Shown piece by piece: positions 1 through 12,800 of a stretch of DNA of 64,000 nt. A program made the translations under genes and the position numbers. Each line of letters opens with the position of its first letter. The first letter of the stretch is position 1. Under the pieces are notes generated by a model, which was given only the letters and a program-made list of their open reading frames with translations, did no database searches and was not told where the DNA came from. Where the stretch lies: NCBI GenBank assembly GCA_032209605.1, contig JASFXZ010000020.1:1557501-1621500 (forward strand), given 5' to 3'. The DNA is from Mactromeris polynyma. Lineage: Eukaryota > Mollusca > Bivalvia > Venerida > Mactridae.

Positions 1-771
1 GTAGACTGTTGTTTTCCCGGGGATCTGTGTGGTGATAACAATATAAAATATGCATAAAGCGTTTTATGCTGGCTATTATTGTTCGTTCACTCAGCAGTGT
101 ACATGTTTACAAATTATTTTCTTAAATGTCAGACGAGATATTTTTAATATAATCATATTTAAATGTACTTAACTGTTGTATGTGATGTGTTGCCATATTG
201 CATATTACAAATGAAGTGCTATATATAAAGCATATACATTTTCCGTACAAATACATATATAAAATGTATTAATATACGTACATGTATATTGTAATATTAA
301 TATGGATCGTATTTTTGTATGAGTGATAGGTTGTGCCATTTGCTTTAAGTGAATGTAAAATTTAATTTAAATCATTAATTTAAAAAAGAACACCACAAAG
401 TGCATTCACGTGTGACAAGCTCCTAAGTCTGGCATGTACAGACTTTTGGACTTTATTTGTATTTGGTCAAATTGTATTCCCCGTGCCGTTTTAATTGAGT
501 CCCATTTATGATCCTTATCAAATTAAGAGTCGTATGTATCCACAAGTCTTCGCAGAATTATAGCAAATAAATATACCGTATAAATATATGCATTATATAT
601 ATAGAAATGTATCATATATATGTAAGAAAATTGCATAAAAATGAAAACGTTTGAAAAGTGCAGCCGGGACATCAAATGCGATATTCAACTCCAAAAGAAA
701 ACTTATCCACATTCACAGTACCCGGCAGTTTTATTTATTATGTATGTAGATGGTTCTACCTCTGATTTCAG
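1..771 (+). other. Intron of DUF885 gene (upstream part)
   Basis: AT-rich sequence before the exon 1 acceptor. I see no exon, array or mobile element in it. Confidence 0.55.
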
Positions 772-879
772 GTGATCGGTTTGACATTCGCAAGTTTCAT
801 TCCGTTATATTAAACAGTGGGCCTGTACCATTAGAGATAATGGAACGAAGAATACAGCAGTGGATACAACTAGAAAAAG
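772..879 (+). CDS. DUF885 gene exon 1 seen (C-terminus of upstream DUF885 domain)
   Basis: Flanked by ttcag and gtacat. It enters and leaves in phase 1 and encodes DRFDIRKFH...[11 protein letters not shown], equivalent to the final exon at 19785. Unlike that exon it does not stop but splices in frame to the N-terminal exon of the next domain. If the intron were retained, translation would stop six codons later at TAA 892-894, so an alternative short end is possible. Confidence 0.8.
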
Positions 880-3800
880 GTACATTCATTTAAATTAATA
901 AAAATATTTTGCAGCAATTGTTTATTGAACAAATTTAAATTAAACACTCTTGGAATTACACCCGTTCTCAAATTTCTGTATTACTTACATCTTTGAATAT
1001 GAGCTATAGGTTTTTTCATATGCCATGTTTTAGCATGAATTGTAGTAATTGGGTGGATTAAGCTGTATATCGTAACAAATATACTACTCAAATATTGGTC
1101 AGATTCACTATGGTTTCTGTATGACATTGTTACTTGTTGTGGTTGAAATTGCTACAAATGCATTTTGTATTAAACTTCAATGTTTTCTTTGCTTCAAAGA
1201 CGGACAAATTCTGCATTATCTAGACGCCGTCGATGTTCTACATTTGCCATGTTTACTGACAATTGTCAACACAACAGTGCATAAAAACGAGCAACACTGA
1301 AAATGTTACCATATTTATGTAGTGACGTACGTGTATATAGTTGATGTTTCCATCCAATTGTTGCCCCTTTAAGCGATTTTGGCAGTTTTGACGCTCTTCA
1401 TTTTTGCATTGTTGGTCGGTGAATAATTGCCAGTGTAATGTGTGATATCAACTGCAACCTGATCAAACACAAATCCGGAATTCACTTAAAATAGCTTTAT
1501 ACTATGGCTACGAGCCAAAGTTCTGATTCATTGAAGTTAAAGTAGGAATAAAATGCTGTCTTTGTTTTCATTACGATTCGTGCTAGCTGATCATTTGGCC
1601 TTTGCTTTACATTAAACTATTGATAACCCCCCTGGATTCCATAATGGCCGTTGGTCATTGTGCTTGTATAGTAGCAATTACAGCATTATGGCAAATGGCA
1701 ACTAATTAACATCTACTGTATGCGATGGTTATATTACGTTGTATCTTTCAGGCACACTAGAGAAAATAATGAGTGATTTCTGGTCCTGGAGAATGGAAGG
1801 GTCACCCGAGTTCGCTTCTACCCTTAATATCTACAAATATAATGATAGACTGAACTCATACAAGTATGAGAAATTCGACAAAGATAAAGTTAGTTGTGTT
1901 TTATACTTGTATGTATTTAAATTACATGAATGTTTTTTATCATTGACTGCTTTTGCCTTGGAAAGGAACTGTTTGCATGTACTTGAATCCACTCTATACA
2001 TGTATATGTCTCTCCTAAAGATGTTGGGATGCACGTTGTGTTTAGTCTGGTTGTCTGTATCCACTCTATACATGTATATGTCTCTCCTAAAGATGTTGGG
2101 ATGCACGTTGTGTTTGGTCTGGTTGTCTGTATCCACTCTATACATGTATATGTCTCTCCTAAAGATGTTGGGATGCACGTTGTGTTTGGTCTGGTTGTCT
2201 GTATCCACTCTATACATGTATATGTCTCTCCTAAAGATGTTGGGATGCACGTTGTGTTTGGTCTGGTTGTCTGTAAGATCTGTCACTGCAATTATTGTGT
2301 TCCAGTTAGTAACTATATAAACCCATAGAAGGATTTCTAATACTTTGGCACACATGTTTTATAATGCGAGGAGGAGCGGAATACAATAATTTTATTAGAT
2401 TATGTCAGTTCAATGCTTTATAGTGAAATCAAAGGTCAAATATGCACTGTTTTGGGGAGACATATTTTTACGGAAAACAAAATGGTTTATAAGATTTATC
2501 TTGATGGGGGCACTTGGTAAACATTTGTCCTCTGTTGTTTCCTAGTCCTGTTTTTGCGTTTGTTGATGAGGTAGTATTGTTTAATTTCCCTGTTCTGATC
2601 CTTTGGTCACATGTATGTTTTACCCTAATTTATCAGAAAGTGAGAATCAACCTTTGTCTTTTAATGTATAATGGCGTTGTCGTGTTTCAATTTATATTAA
2701 ATCGTTTTAATTCATTTGTTCAATTTCAGATTGCTGTTGAATGTTTCAGAGATCGGCTGTCGAATATTCAAAGAGAAACGTTGACAGAATACAAGAAAGT
2801 CTCATTCGATATTTTACAAAACATTTTGGATGTTTTTCTAGCAGGATACAAATGGAAGGAGTATGTGTGTTTAAACGTACATTTGATTCGTTAAGTATTT
2901 GCATATAGAATGTATATGTTTGAAATCAATGATCATATAGCGGTTAAGTGTGAGGTTAGTTAGCTGTTAACTTTCTTGACTCGTTTCATTACGTATTCCT
3001 TCCATTAAAATCCCCCCTCGTTGTTCCCCTAAATTGTCCTTAGATTCCTTGCACCACCTATTCATATGTACATATAAGTGAGGCGTATGTTCTCTATGAC
3101 GATGTGACCGAAGTGAATGCATCCTGTTGTTTGTCCTCCACCTTTTTTGCATGTAAGTATCTAGTATATTTTAGTACTGGTTTGTAACTCAGGAACAGTG
3201 GTTACGTCATCTGAAAGTCGTAACTAACTGAAATAGTGTTGAAAAACGACGTAAAACACCTCATGTAAAATAATAAAACAAATGTAAATAACACATAGAT
3301 TGTGTCCCCTTCTTGCTTGTTCCTCTTCACTTGTTTGTCTGTATCTGTCTCGTGGTCTACTCTTCGTCCTTTCACTTTATACATAAACATTACTGAAATA
3401 TACCTCGTAGATTTAATATACATTTGTAACTCTTGTACTTTGTTTCAGTTACCAATCTTTGAATCCGATAAACTTCCTGGAAGGTTGGTTTGTTGGTTTT
3501 GACCTTTTTGTGTCAAGTACACCATTTAACACACAGGGAGACTTTGTAAATTATGCAAGAAGAATTGAATTAGCTCCTAACCAGGTATTTTAAAAAATCA
3601 ATGTTGAGTTTCGGATTGTTATTACACATATTAGAAAGTATGTGGTTTTCAATAGTTTTCGGCTCATTTTACATTTAATTTTGTGGATTGTGTTTAATAT
3701 ATGATTTTGATTTGTTTCATTGAATATTTTATGACAACCGTCGCCTGCTGAGAAAAAATCTTCACAAACACACTGTCACATGTTTTGCAGGACATAATTT

Positions 3801-6800
3801 GACACCGTTTGTAGTAAGGAATTCATAGTTGTAATATGTTGATAACATAGTTATTGACTCTGTTGTGCTTCTGAGCTTTTCTTCATGTATAAACTTGGTG
3901 CTCACCCCTCATTTTTCATTCTGTGATGTGGCCATTTCCTTTTTTGAATTCATTTAGTAGCCTGTGGATTTACAGTCGGACCTCGCTCGACAACCTTATA
4001 TCCGATTACTCGATATCATCCGAAACAAATATCAAGTCCCATATATATTCTTATGCATATCTAATTGACATGGTCTATTCGAAACCTTGTATTATTCAAA
4101 ATAAAATTTCGGACCCGATGAATTCGAATGAACGAGGTCTGACTATATAAGGAGAGTTTCTGTTTTCGTTACACTTTCATGTGCCTCTCTTCCTCACTCT
4201 GACAATAACTGTTGGTGTTTGTCTTTAAGCTTGAGGAAATGATGATCTTATCAAAACTAGCGATACAGAAAGGACATGCTAGCCATAACGCTTCTGTGGT
4301 AAGTGTCCGCCTTTCTTGTTGTTAAGTGAATATAATCAATGTACACATGTATATAATCAGCGCCAGTTATTTCCATCTGAGGGACAGGAGTTACTATTTC
4401 ATCAAACTTTGTGCATATATGCAGCTTACATTGAGACTGGGGCGTATGCGGTCAGTGATGCTGGTTTTACTTGATATTGAACGTGAGAGAATAAGTTGCA
4501 ACAGGGAACACCACATACATAAGATAATGCCTCTCCACACAGACCTCTGCAAATCGTGCATTTTCATTACATGATATCAAACATGTACATGTATATAGTG
4601 ATTTAAGTACTGTTTTATTGGTTATCTTGAACATTGTTCCATTCTTATAGGTTAATAACATAACATCACACGTTTATTTGTCTTATTTGTACCTCTGTAA
4701 TACTGCTGTACTCATTATATTAGCGTTCAAAATACTAATCTTTCACAGTCACGGATCCCCGACCAAATTGATTCCATGGTTAACGGTACTATCGAAGAAT
4801 CAGATCTATTTGCACCCTTCAATGAATCTGCGACTGAAATATTTGAATCAACTCAGTATAGGTAATGTATCTAACTGTCTTCTGTTGCATTTTTTATCGC
4901 AGTTTTTATTATTTTTTAGTTTCAGAAAAACAAGAACGTAACAAGATTCCAATGACCTAATTGGAAACCATTTGTATTGAAAAGTATTTAGTCTCTTGTC
5001 CACAGGAAAATGTTTCATTAACAATTTCACTAATTCACAAAGACACATCTTGCTGGTGATGAGTCTTAGTTCAATTATCAATGAAAAGATATGCATGACA
5101 AAACTGCGAAAATTATACCTATGAAGGTGCAAGCATGTCCAATCACTTATCTTTTTTACATGGTTTTATTTCAATAACTCGGTCCAATCTTACAGACGTT
5201 GAAGCCCACTCTCAGAATGCAGCCTTGCTATTGGTTAATAGTTAGACAATGATTCATGTCTTATTGTACTTCATTTTATAGGGATGATTTTAAGGAAAGA
5301 CTGAGGTCAGCAATTTCATCATTTCTGAAGAAGTTAAACGATACAAAGAAATTTCTACAAGAGGTAAGTGGATTGTAACATTCATGTATAGTACTGCATG
5401 GATTACCTAAACTTGCGTTTGTTTAGATTCAGAATTACACAGTAAGGCAGCTGTACATGTATGTCTGTATGTTTCCATGAACATGCTGTTCAACTTGGGT
5501 GTATTGACTGGCAGTTTTCATATATATTGCTATATACATTGTACTTGTATAGATACAGAGTACTGCTTTTTTATCAAACACATTCTTAGAGATTTGAGTC
5601 TGAATCTAAAATTGAATGCATGTATTTAGGTCTGAGAACTGCTATACTTGATGCTTTCGCTGAAATATCGGATTCTAACTCAATTGGACACACAAATACC
5701 AGCACACAGTAAGCACTTTGTCATCAGTCACCGAAATCTTCAAATGCAGACTTAGCGGGGAAATAATTGACAGCTAAGTGATTAGTGCTGAGTGTTAAGA
5801 AGGGGTTGTAAAAAAGAACTCTGTACTCATGTTTAATGTTGTCCCACTTGATATTACATACACACGTGTTTTGTTACAGGAGTATATGCCTCGTACAAGG
5901 ACAGGGTTTGGTATTGGTACCACAGAGAATGGGAGAGAGAACTACCAAGCATGTTTAATGTTGTCCCACTTGATATTACATACACACGTGTTTTGTTACA
6001 GGAGTATATGCCTCGTACAAGGACAGGGTTTGGTATTGGTACCACAGAGAATGGGAGAGAGAACTACCAAGCATGTTTAATGTTGTCCCACTTGATATTA
6101 CATACACACGTGTTTTGTTACAGGAGTATATGCCTCATACAAGGACAGGGTTTGGTATTGGTACCACAGAGAATGGGAGAGAGAACTACCAAGCATGTTT
6201 AATGTTGTCCCACTTGATATTACATACACACGTGTTTTGTTACAGGAGTATATGCCTCATACAAGGACAGGGTTTGGTATTGGTACCACAGAGAATGGGA
6301 GAGAGAACTACCAAGCATGTTTAATGTTGTCCCACTTGATATTACATACACACGTGTTTTGTTACAGGAGTATATGCCTCGTACAAGGACAGGGTTTGGT
6401 ATTGGTACCACAGAGAATGGGAGAGAGAACTACCAAGCATGTTTAATGTTGTCCCACTTGATATTACATACACACGTGTTTTGTTACAGGAGTATATGCC
6501 TCGTACAAGGACAGGGTTTGGTATTGGTACCACAGAGAATGGGAGAGAGAACTACCAAGCATGTTTAATGTTGTCCCACTTGATATTACATACACACGTG
6601 TTTTGTTACAGGAGTATATGCCTCATACAAGGACAGGGTTTGGTATTGGTACCACAGAGAATGGGAGAGAGAACTACCAAGCATGTTTAATGTTGTCCCA
6701 CTTGATATTACATACACACGTGTTTTGTTACAGGAGTATATGCCTCGTACAAGGACAGGGTTTGGTATTGGTACCGCAGAGAATGGGAGAGAGAACTACC

Positions 6801-9800
6801 AAGCATGTTTAATGTTGTCCCACTTGATATTACATACACACGTGTTTTGTTACAGGAGTATATGCCTCATACAAGGACAGGGTTTGGTATTGGTACCACA
6901 GAGAATGGGAGAGAGAACTACCAAGCATGTTTGTATTTCCACACGTCAGTGCATATAACACCTGAAGAAGTTCATCAAACAGGTTTGAATGAAGTAGCCA
7001 GGATAGAAAAACTGATCCGTGATGTAAGTAAATTAGACATAAAATAATTCACTAACGTTCACTCGGTATCAATATATCGGCTGAGAGCCTTTATCAACAA
7101 TTAGAATTTAAAAAAGCACAGCCGTACTAATATGGCGTTGTTATTTGCATATCAGTGTTGTGTTAACCATTCAAATCTTACGTTATCCACTAAACCTACT
7201 GCTATCTAACCGAACAACGTTTGTAACATTGGCGCTGATTGGCTAACCGTTCGAGAAGGGGTGTGTTACCTTACCGGAATCCACTGAATTTCGGTGAATT
7301 TACCGAAATCCATTTGGGATTTGGAGTGACCAGCAATCGTAATTTCTCGGCAATTTTTTATGTTGCACAACAAAATCTTAACCTTCAAATTTCTTGTTTA
7401 TTGTTCATGAAGGCTTTTCGCCGAAATATTGATGCAGATTGAACTATTTATTGAATTACATTATACTTATAATTCGCTGTTGAATAATTCAGCTGTTACT
7501 AGATGCAATCGATGCTATTTGTGTTTTATAATAAATATATGTTTCCAACTGAGTTTTGTACGTTTTCAACTGAATTCCAGTTTCGTATATATTCACGGTA
7601 GTCAGTTGCACCTTACTGTTACGGGTTCAAATCTCACCAAATTTTTGCGGAAGCCATCCAGCTAGCTGTGGGGGTCGATGGTTCTACGCAGATGTCTGTC
7701 TGGGGTCTTCCTCCATACTTAGAGCTGGGATGTTCACTAGACGACACTGGCTGTTTTGTGAACTAAAATGTGAATTAAAACCCATCACGAAACGCAAACA
7801 GCTGACTCCTTGAATACAAGTCCATACTACAATATTCTATAACATTTTTCTTCCACAAGCAACTGACAATTTTCTCATATGCATAGACGATGCATTTGGA
7901 TGTGTCATCTTCACTCAAATTGTCACAGATAATATATGCTTCCCCCCCCCCGGGGTTTCGAACCGGGCGGGCAGACTTAATGTTTGCAAAGAGATTAAGT
8001 TGTTACAGGGAACGCCACATATATTAGACAATGCCTCCCCACACAGACCCCTAGGAAACAGTCGTCTAAATAGGTATGGCAATATGGGAGCAAGTAATGA
8101 TTAGGCCGACCATCAAAACAACTATAAAGAAATTATGGGGACAACAAGGGAGTAGAATGGACGGTTAACATCATGGAACAAGCAATAATGGACGGTTAAC
8201 ATCATGGAACAAGCAATAATGGACGGTTAACATCATGGAACAAGCAATAATGGACGGTTAACATCATGGAACAAGCAATAATGGACGGTTAACATCATGG
8301 AACAAGCAATAATGGACGGTTAACATCATGGAACAAGCAATAATGGACGGTTAACATCATGGAACAAGCAATAATGGACGGTTAACATCATGGAACAAGC
8401 AATAATGGACGGTTAACATCATGGAACAAGCAATAATGGACGGTTAACATCATGGAACAAGCAATAATGGACGGTTAACATCATGGAACAAGCAATCATG
8501 GACGGTTAACATCATGGAACAAGCAATCATGGACGGTTAACATCATGGAACAAGCAATAATGGACGGTTAACATCATGGAACAAGCAATCATGGACGGTT
8601 AACATCATGGAACAAGCAATCATGGACGGTTAACATCATGGAACAAGCAATCATGGACGGTTAACATCATGGAACAAGCAATAATGGACGGTTAACATCA
8701 TGGAACAAGCAATAATGGACGGTTAACATCATGGAACAAGCAATAATGGACGGTTAACATCATGGAACAAGCAATAATGGACGGTTAACATCATGGAACA
8801 AGCAATAATGGACGGTTAACATCATGGAACAAGCAATAATGGACGGTTAACATCATGGAACAAGCAATAATGGACGGTTAACATCATGGAACAAGCAATA
8901 ATGGACGGTTAACATCATGGAACAAGCAATAATGGACGGTTAACATCATGGAACAAGCAATAATGGATGGTTAACATCATGGAACAAGCAATAATGGACG
9001 GTTAACATCATGGAACAAGCAATAATGTCAGTAAAGTATAGACCGAAGAGGGGGTAAAAAGAACATGAAAATTATATCCAGTAAAGTGGCAGTCGAATAC
9101 TGAGCCAAGTAAACTAGAATTGTTCTAGCTCTCCTCCTCGATCGATACCAAGAATCTATTTTCTTATCTTCAATTTGTTGAAGTTTAAAATTGCTTGATT
9201 TTTCACATATGCATATCTATGTCTATTTTTGTACAGAAAATGGAAAATGTTGGATTTCCTCGAAATTCAAAAATTCAGGAAATGTATCAGAATTTGACCA
9301 GTAACACAAGCTTCCTCATTCAGGACCCAGTATGTATACATTTCTCTATTTAATTTTATCGAAATCATTATTGGAATTATTTTGATACCAATGTACAGAC
9401 CTTTCATTTCGTATATATTATACAATTGAATTACATATCCAAATTGAGATGAATTTAATCATACTTGAAGGACTCATAATGTTTATATTAATTTCCAGTT
9501 GAGAGAGTTTTATTTTAAATACAAAGGAAATTTTACTTAAATGAATTTCTTGCAGATTTGGCATATGTTTTTGTTTCTTTCTTGACAAAAAAGGATATCG
9601 AATTTTGCACTGTAATTTTCATCAAATTTATCGAATTCACAGGTTTATTTCAGTTTCATTGTAAACTCAAGAAACACCGTAATATAGTTCGGGAAAAATC
9701 GGTGCTACTCTAGCATTGACTCGCCTAGATACATAAACATCAAGTGTTGTCTAACAGTTACTAGTTTAAATGCCTACAATATACTATATCAAATACTTCC

Positions 9801-12800
9801 ATAAAGTCCTAATAAAAGCAACTGCTTTCCTCAATATATGTCTGACATTAAATTATTCTCCTGCAATTACTCTCCTAGATGCCTTATAATAAATGATTCT
9901 CTAGCAATTACTCTCCTAGATGCCTTATAATAAATGATTCTCTAGCAATTACTCTCCTAGATGCCTTATAATAAATGGTTCTCTAGCAATTACTCTCCTA
10001 GATGCCTTATAATAAATGATTCTCTATAAATTACTCTCCTAGATGCCTTATAATAAATGATTCTCCAGCAATTACTCTCCTGGATGCCTTAAAATAAATG
10101 ATTCTCTAGCAATTACTCTCCTAGATGCCTTATAATAAATGATTTTCTAGCAATTACTCTCCTAGATGCCTTATAATAAATGATTCTCTGGCTATTACTC
10201 TCCTAGATGCCTTATAATAAATGATTCTCTAGCAATTACTCTCCTAGATGCCTTATAATAAATGATTCTCTAGCAATTACTCTCCTGGATGCCTTATAAT
10301 AAATGATTCTCTAGCAATTACTCTCCTAGATGCCTTATAATAAATGATTCTCTAGCAATTACTCTCCTAGATGCCTTAAAATAAATGATTCTCTAGCAAT
10401 TACTCTCCTGGATGCCTTATAATAAATGATTCTCTAGCAATTACTCTCCTAGATGCCTTATAATAAATGATTCTCTATAAATTACTCTCCTAGATGCCTT
10501 ATAATAAATGATTCTCTAGCAATTACTCTCCTAGATGCCTTATAATAAATGATTCTCTAGCAATTACTCTCCTAGATGCCTTATAATAAATGATTCTCTA
10601 GCAATTACTCTCCTAGATGCCTTATAATAAATGAATTTCTAGCAATTACTCTCCTAGATGCCTTATAATAAATGATTCTCTGGCAATTACTCTCCTAGAT
10701 GCCTTATAATAAATGATTCTCTAGCAATTACTCTCCTAGATGCCTTATAATAAATGATTCTCTATAAATTACTCTCCTAGATGCCTTATAATAAATGATT
10801 CTCCAGCAATTACTCTCCTGGATGCCTTATAATAAATGATTCTCTAGCAATTACTCTCCTAGATGCCTTATAATAAATGATTCTCCAGCAATTACTCTCC
10901 TAGATGCCTTATAATAAATGATTCTCCAGCAATTACTCTCCTAGATGCCTTATAATAAATGATTCTCCAGCAATTACTCTCCTAGATGCCTTATAATAAA
11001 TGATTCTCCAGCAATTACTCTCCTGGATGCCTTATAATAAATGATTCTCTAGCAATTACTCTCCTAGATGCCTTATAATAAATGATTCTCTAGCAATTAC
11101 TCTCCTGGATGCCTTATAATAAATGATTCTCTAGCAATTACTCTCCTAGATGCCTTATAATAAATGATTCTCTAGCAATTACTCTCCTGGATGCCTTATA
11201 ATAAATGATTCTCTAGCAATTACTCTCATAGATGCCTTATAATAAATGATTCTCTAGCAATTACTCTCCTGGATGCCTTATAATAAATGATTCTCTAGCA
11301 ATTACTCTCCTGGATGCCTTATAATAAATGATTCTCTAGCAATTACTCTCATAGATGCAAGTAATATTATGCTCATTTTGTGTTCATTAGTGTACCTAAA
11401 CCAACATTAAAACATATTTCCTATAGTTAAAACGTCAATCAGCATACATTAATAAATTAACAAAAAATGAAACCATATTGTATTGATATTTTTTTATATA
11501 TATGGTTGGTAACAAACACATGTTAAAATGCTTCTGCATTAATAGAATAACACTTTATGTTTTAGGATGAGACCTTGGCAAGATTCAGGAGTATAATATT
11601 TGACAGAATAGCTCCAAAGATTCCACAGTATCTTAGCAACCCTCCAAATCTCCCTCTTGAGTGAGTAGTGTTTAGCAATAATTTCAAAATCATTTAGGTA
11701 TTATAGATAAACAGCTCAGTTGATAGAGCGCTAGTGTGTCACCCGGCAGATCTGGGTTGATTCCTGGGTTGGGCACGTTATATTCTTCCGTGACAATGGC
11801 TACGGTCATGTCCTCCACATGAGAAGTTGTCCGTTGCTTACAGAAGAGCAAGTTAGTACTGGTCGATAATTAATTCCAGGACAACTAAAAGAAATGACCG
11901 AAAAAACGGCGTATATAACCCGATGAAAACAAATAAATCAAATTATAGATACAGTATTATATCACAATATAATATATTCAAATTGTTTGTCTTGGCCGTC
12001 TCTTATGGTTTGGGAGTCATCTATGGAAATTTTCTTATTTACGTTTTATCTAGATGATTGTGTGATAAATGTGGTGTTATGTATGAGGTTTGATTGTGTG
12101 ATACATGTGATGTTATGTATGAGGTTTGAGTGTGTGATACATGTAGTGTTATGTATAAGGTTTTATTGTGTGATAAATGTGGTGTTATGTATAAGGTTTG
12201 ATTGTGTGATAAATGTGGTGTTATGCATGAGGTTTGATTGTGTGATAAATGTGGTGTTATGTATAAGGTTTGATTGTGTGATAAATGTGGTGTTATGTAT
12301 GAGGTTTGATTGTGTGATAAATGTGGTGTTATGTATGAGGTTTGATTGTGTGATACATGTGGTGTTATGTATAAGGTTTGATTGTGTGATACATGTGGTG
12401 TTATGTATAAGGTTTGATTGTGTGATACATGTGGTGTTATGTATGAGGTTTGAGTGTGTGATACATGTGGTGTTATGTATGAGGTTTGATTGTGTGATAC
12501 ATGTGGTGTTATGTATGAGGTTTGATTGTGTGATACATGTGGTGTTATGTATAAGGTTTGATTGTGTGATACATGTGGTGTTATGTATAAGGTTTGATTG
12601 TGTGATACATGTGGTGTTATGTATGAGGTTTGATTGTGTGATAAATGTGGTGTTATGTATGAGGTTTGATTGTGTGATACATGTGGTGTTATGTATGAGG
12701 TTTGATTGTGTGATAAATGTGGTGTTATGTATAAGGTTTGATTGTGTGATAAATGTGGTGTTATGTATGAGGTTTGATTGTGTGATAAATGTGGTGTTAT

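Noticed and set aside
8158..9027. CRISPR-like array of 31-bp repeats
   Set aside because: Units are directly adjacent with no unique spacers, and the DNA is eukaryotic with introns.
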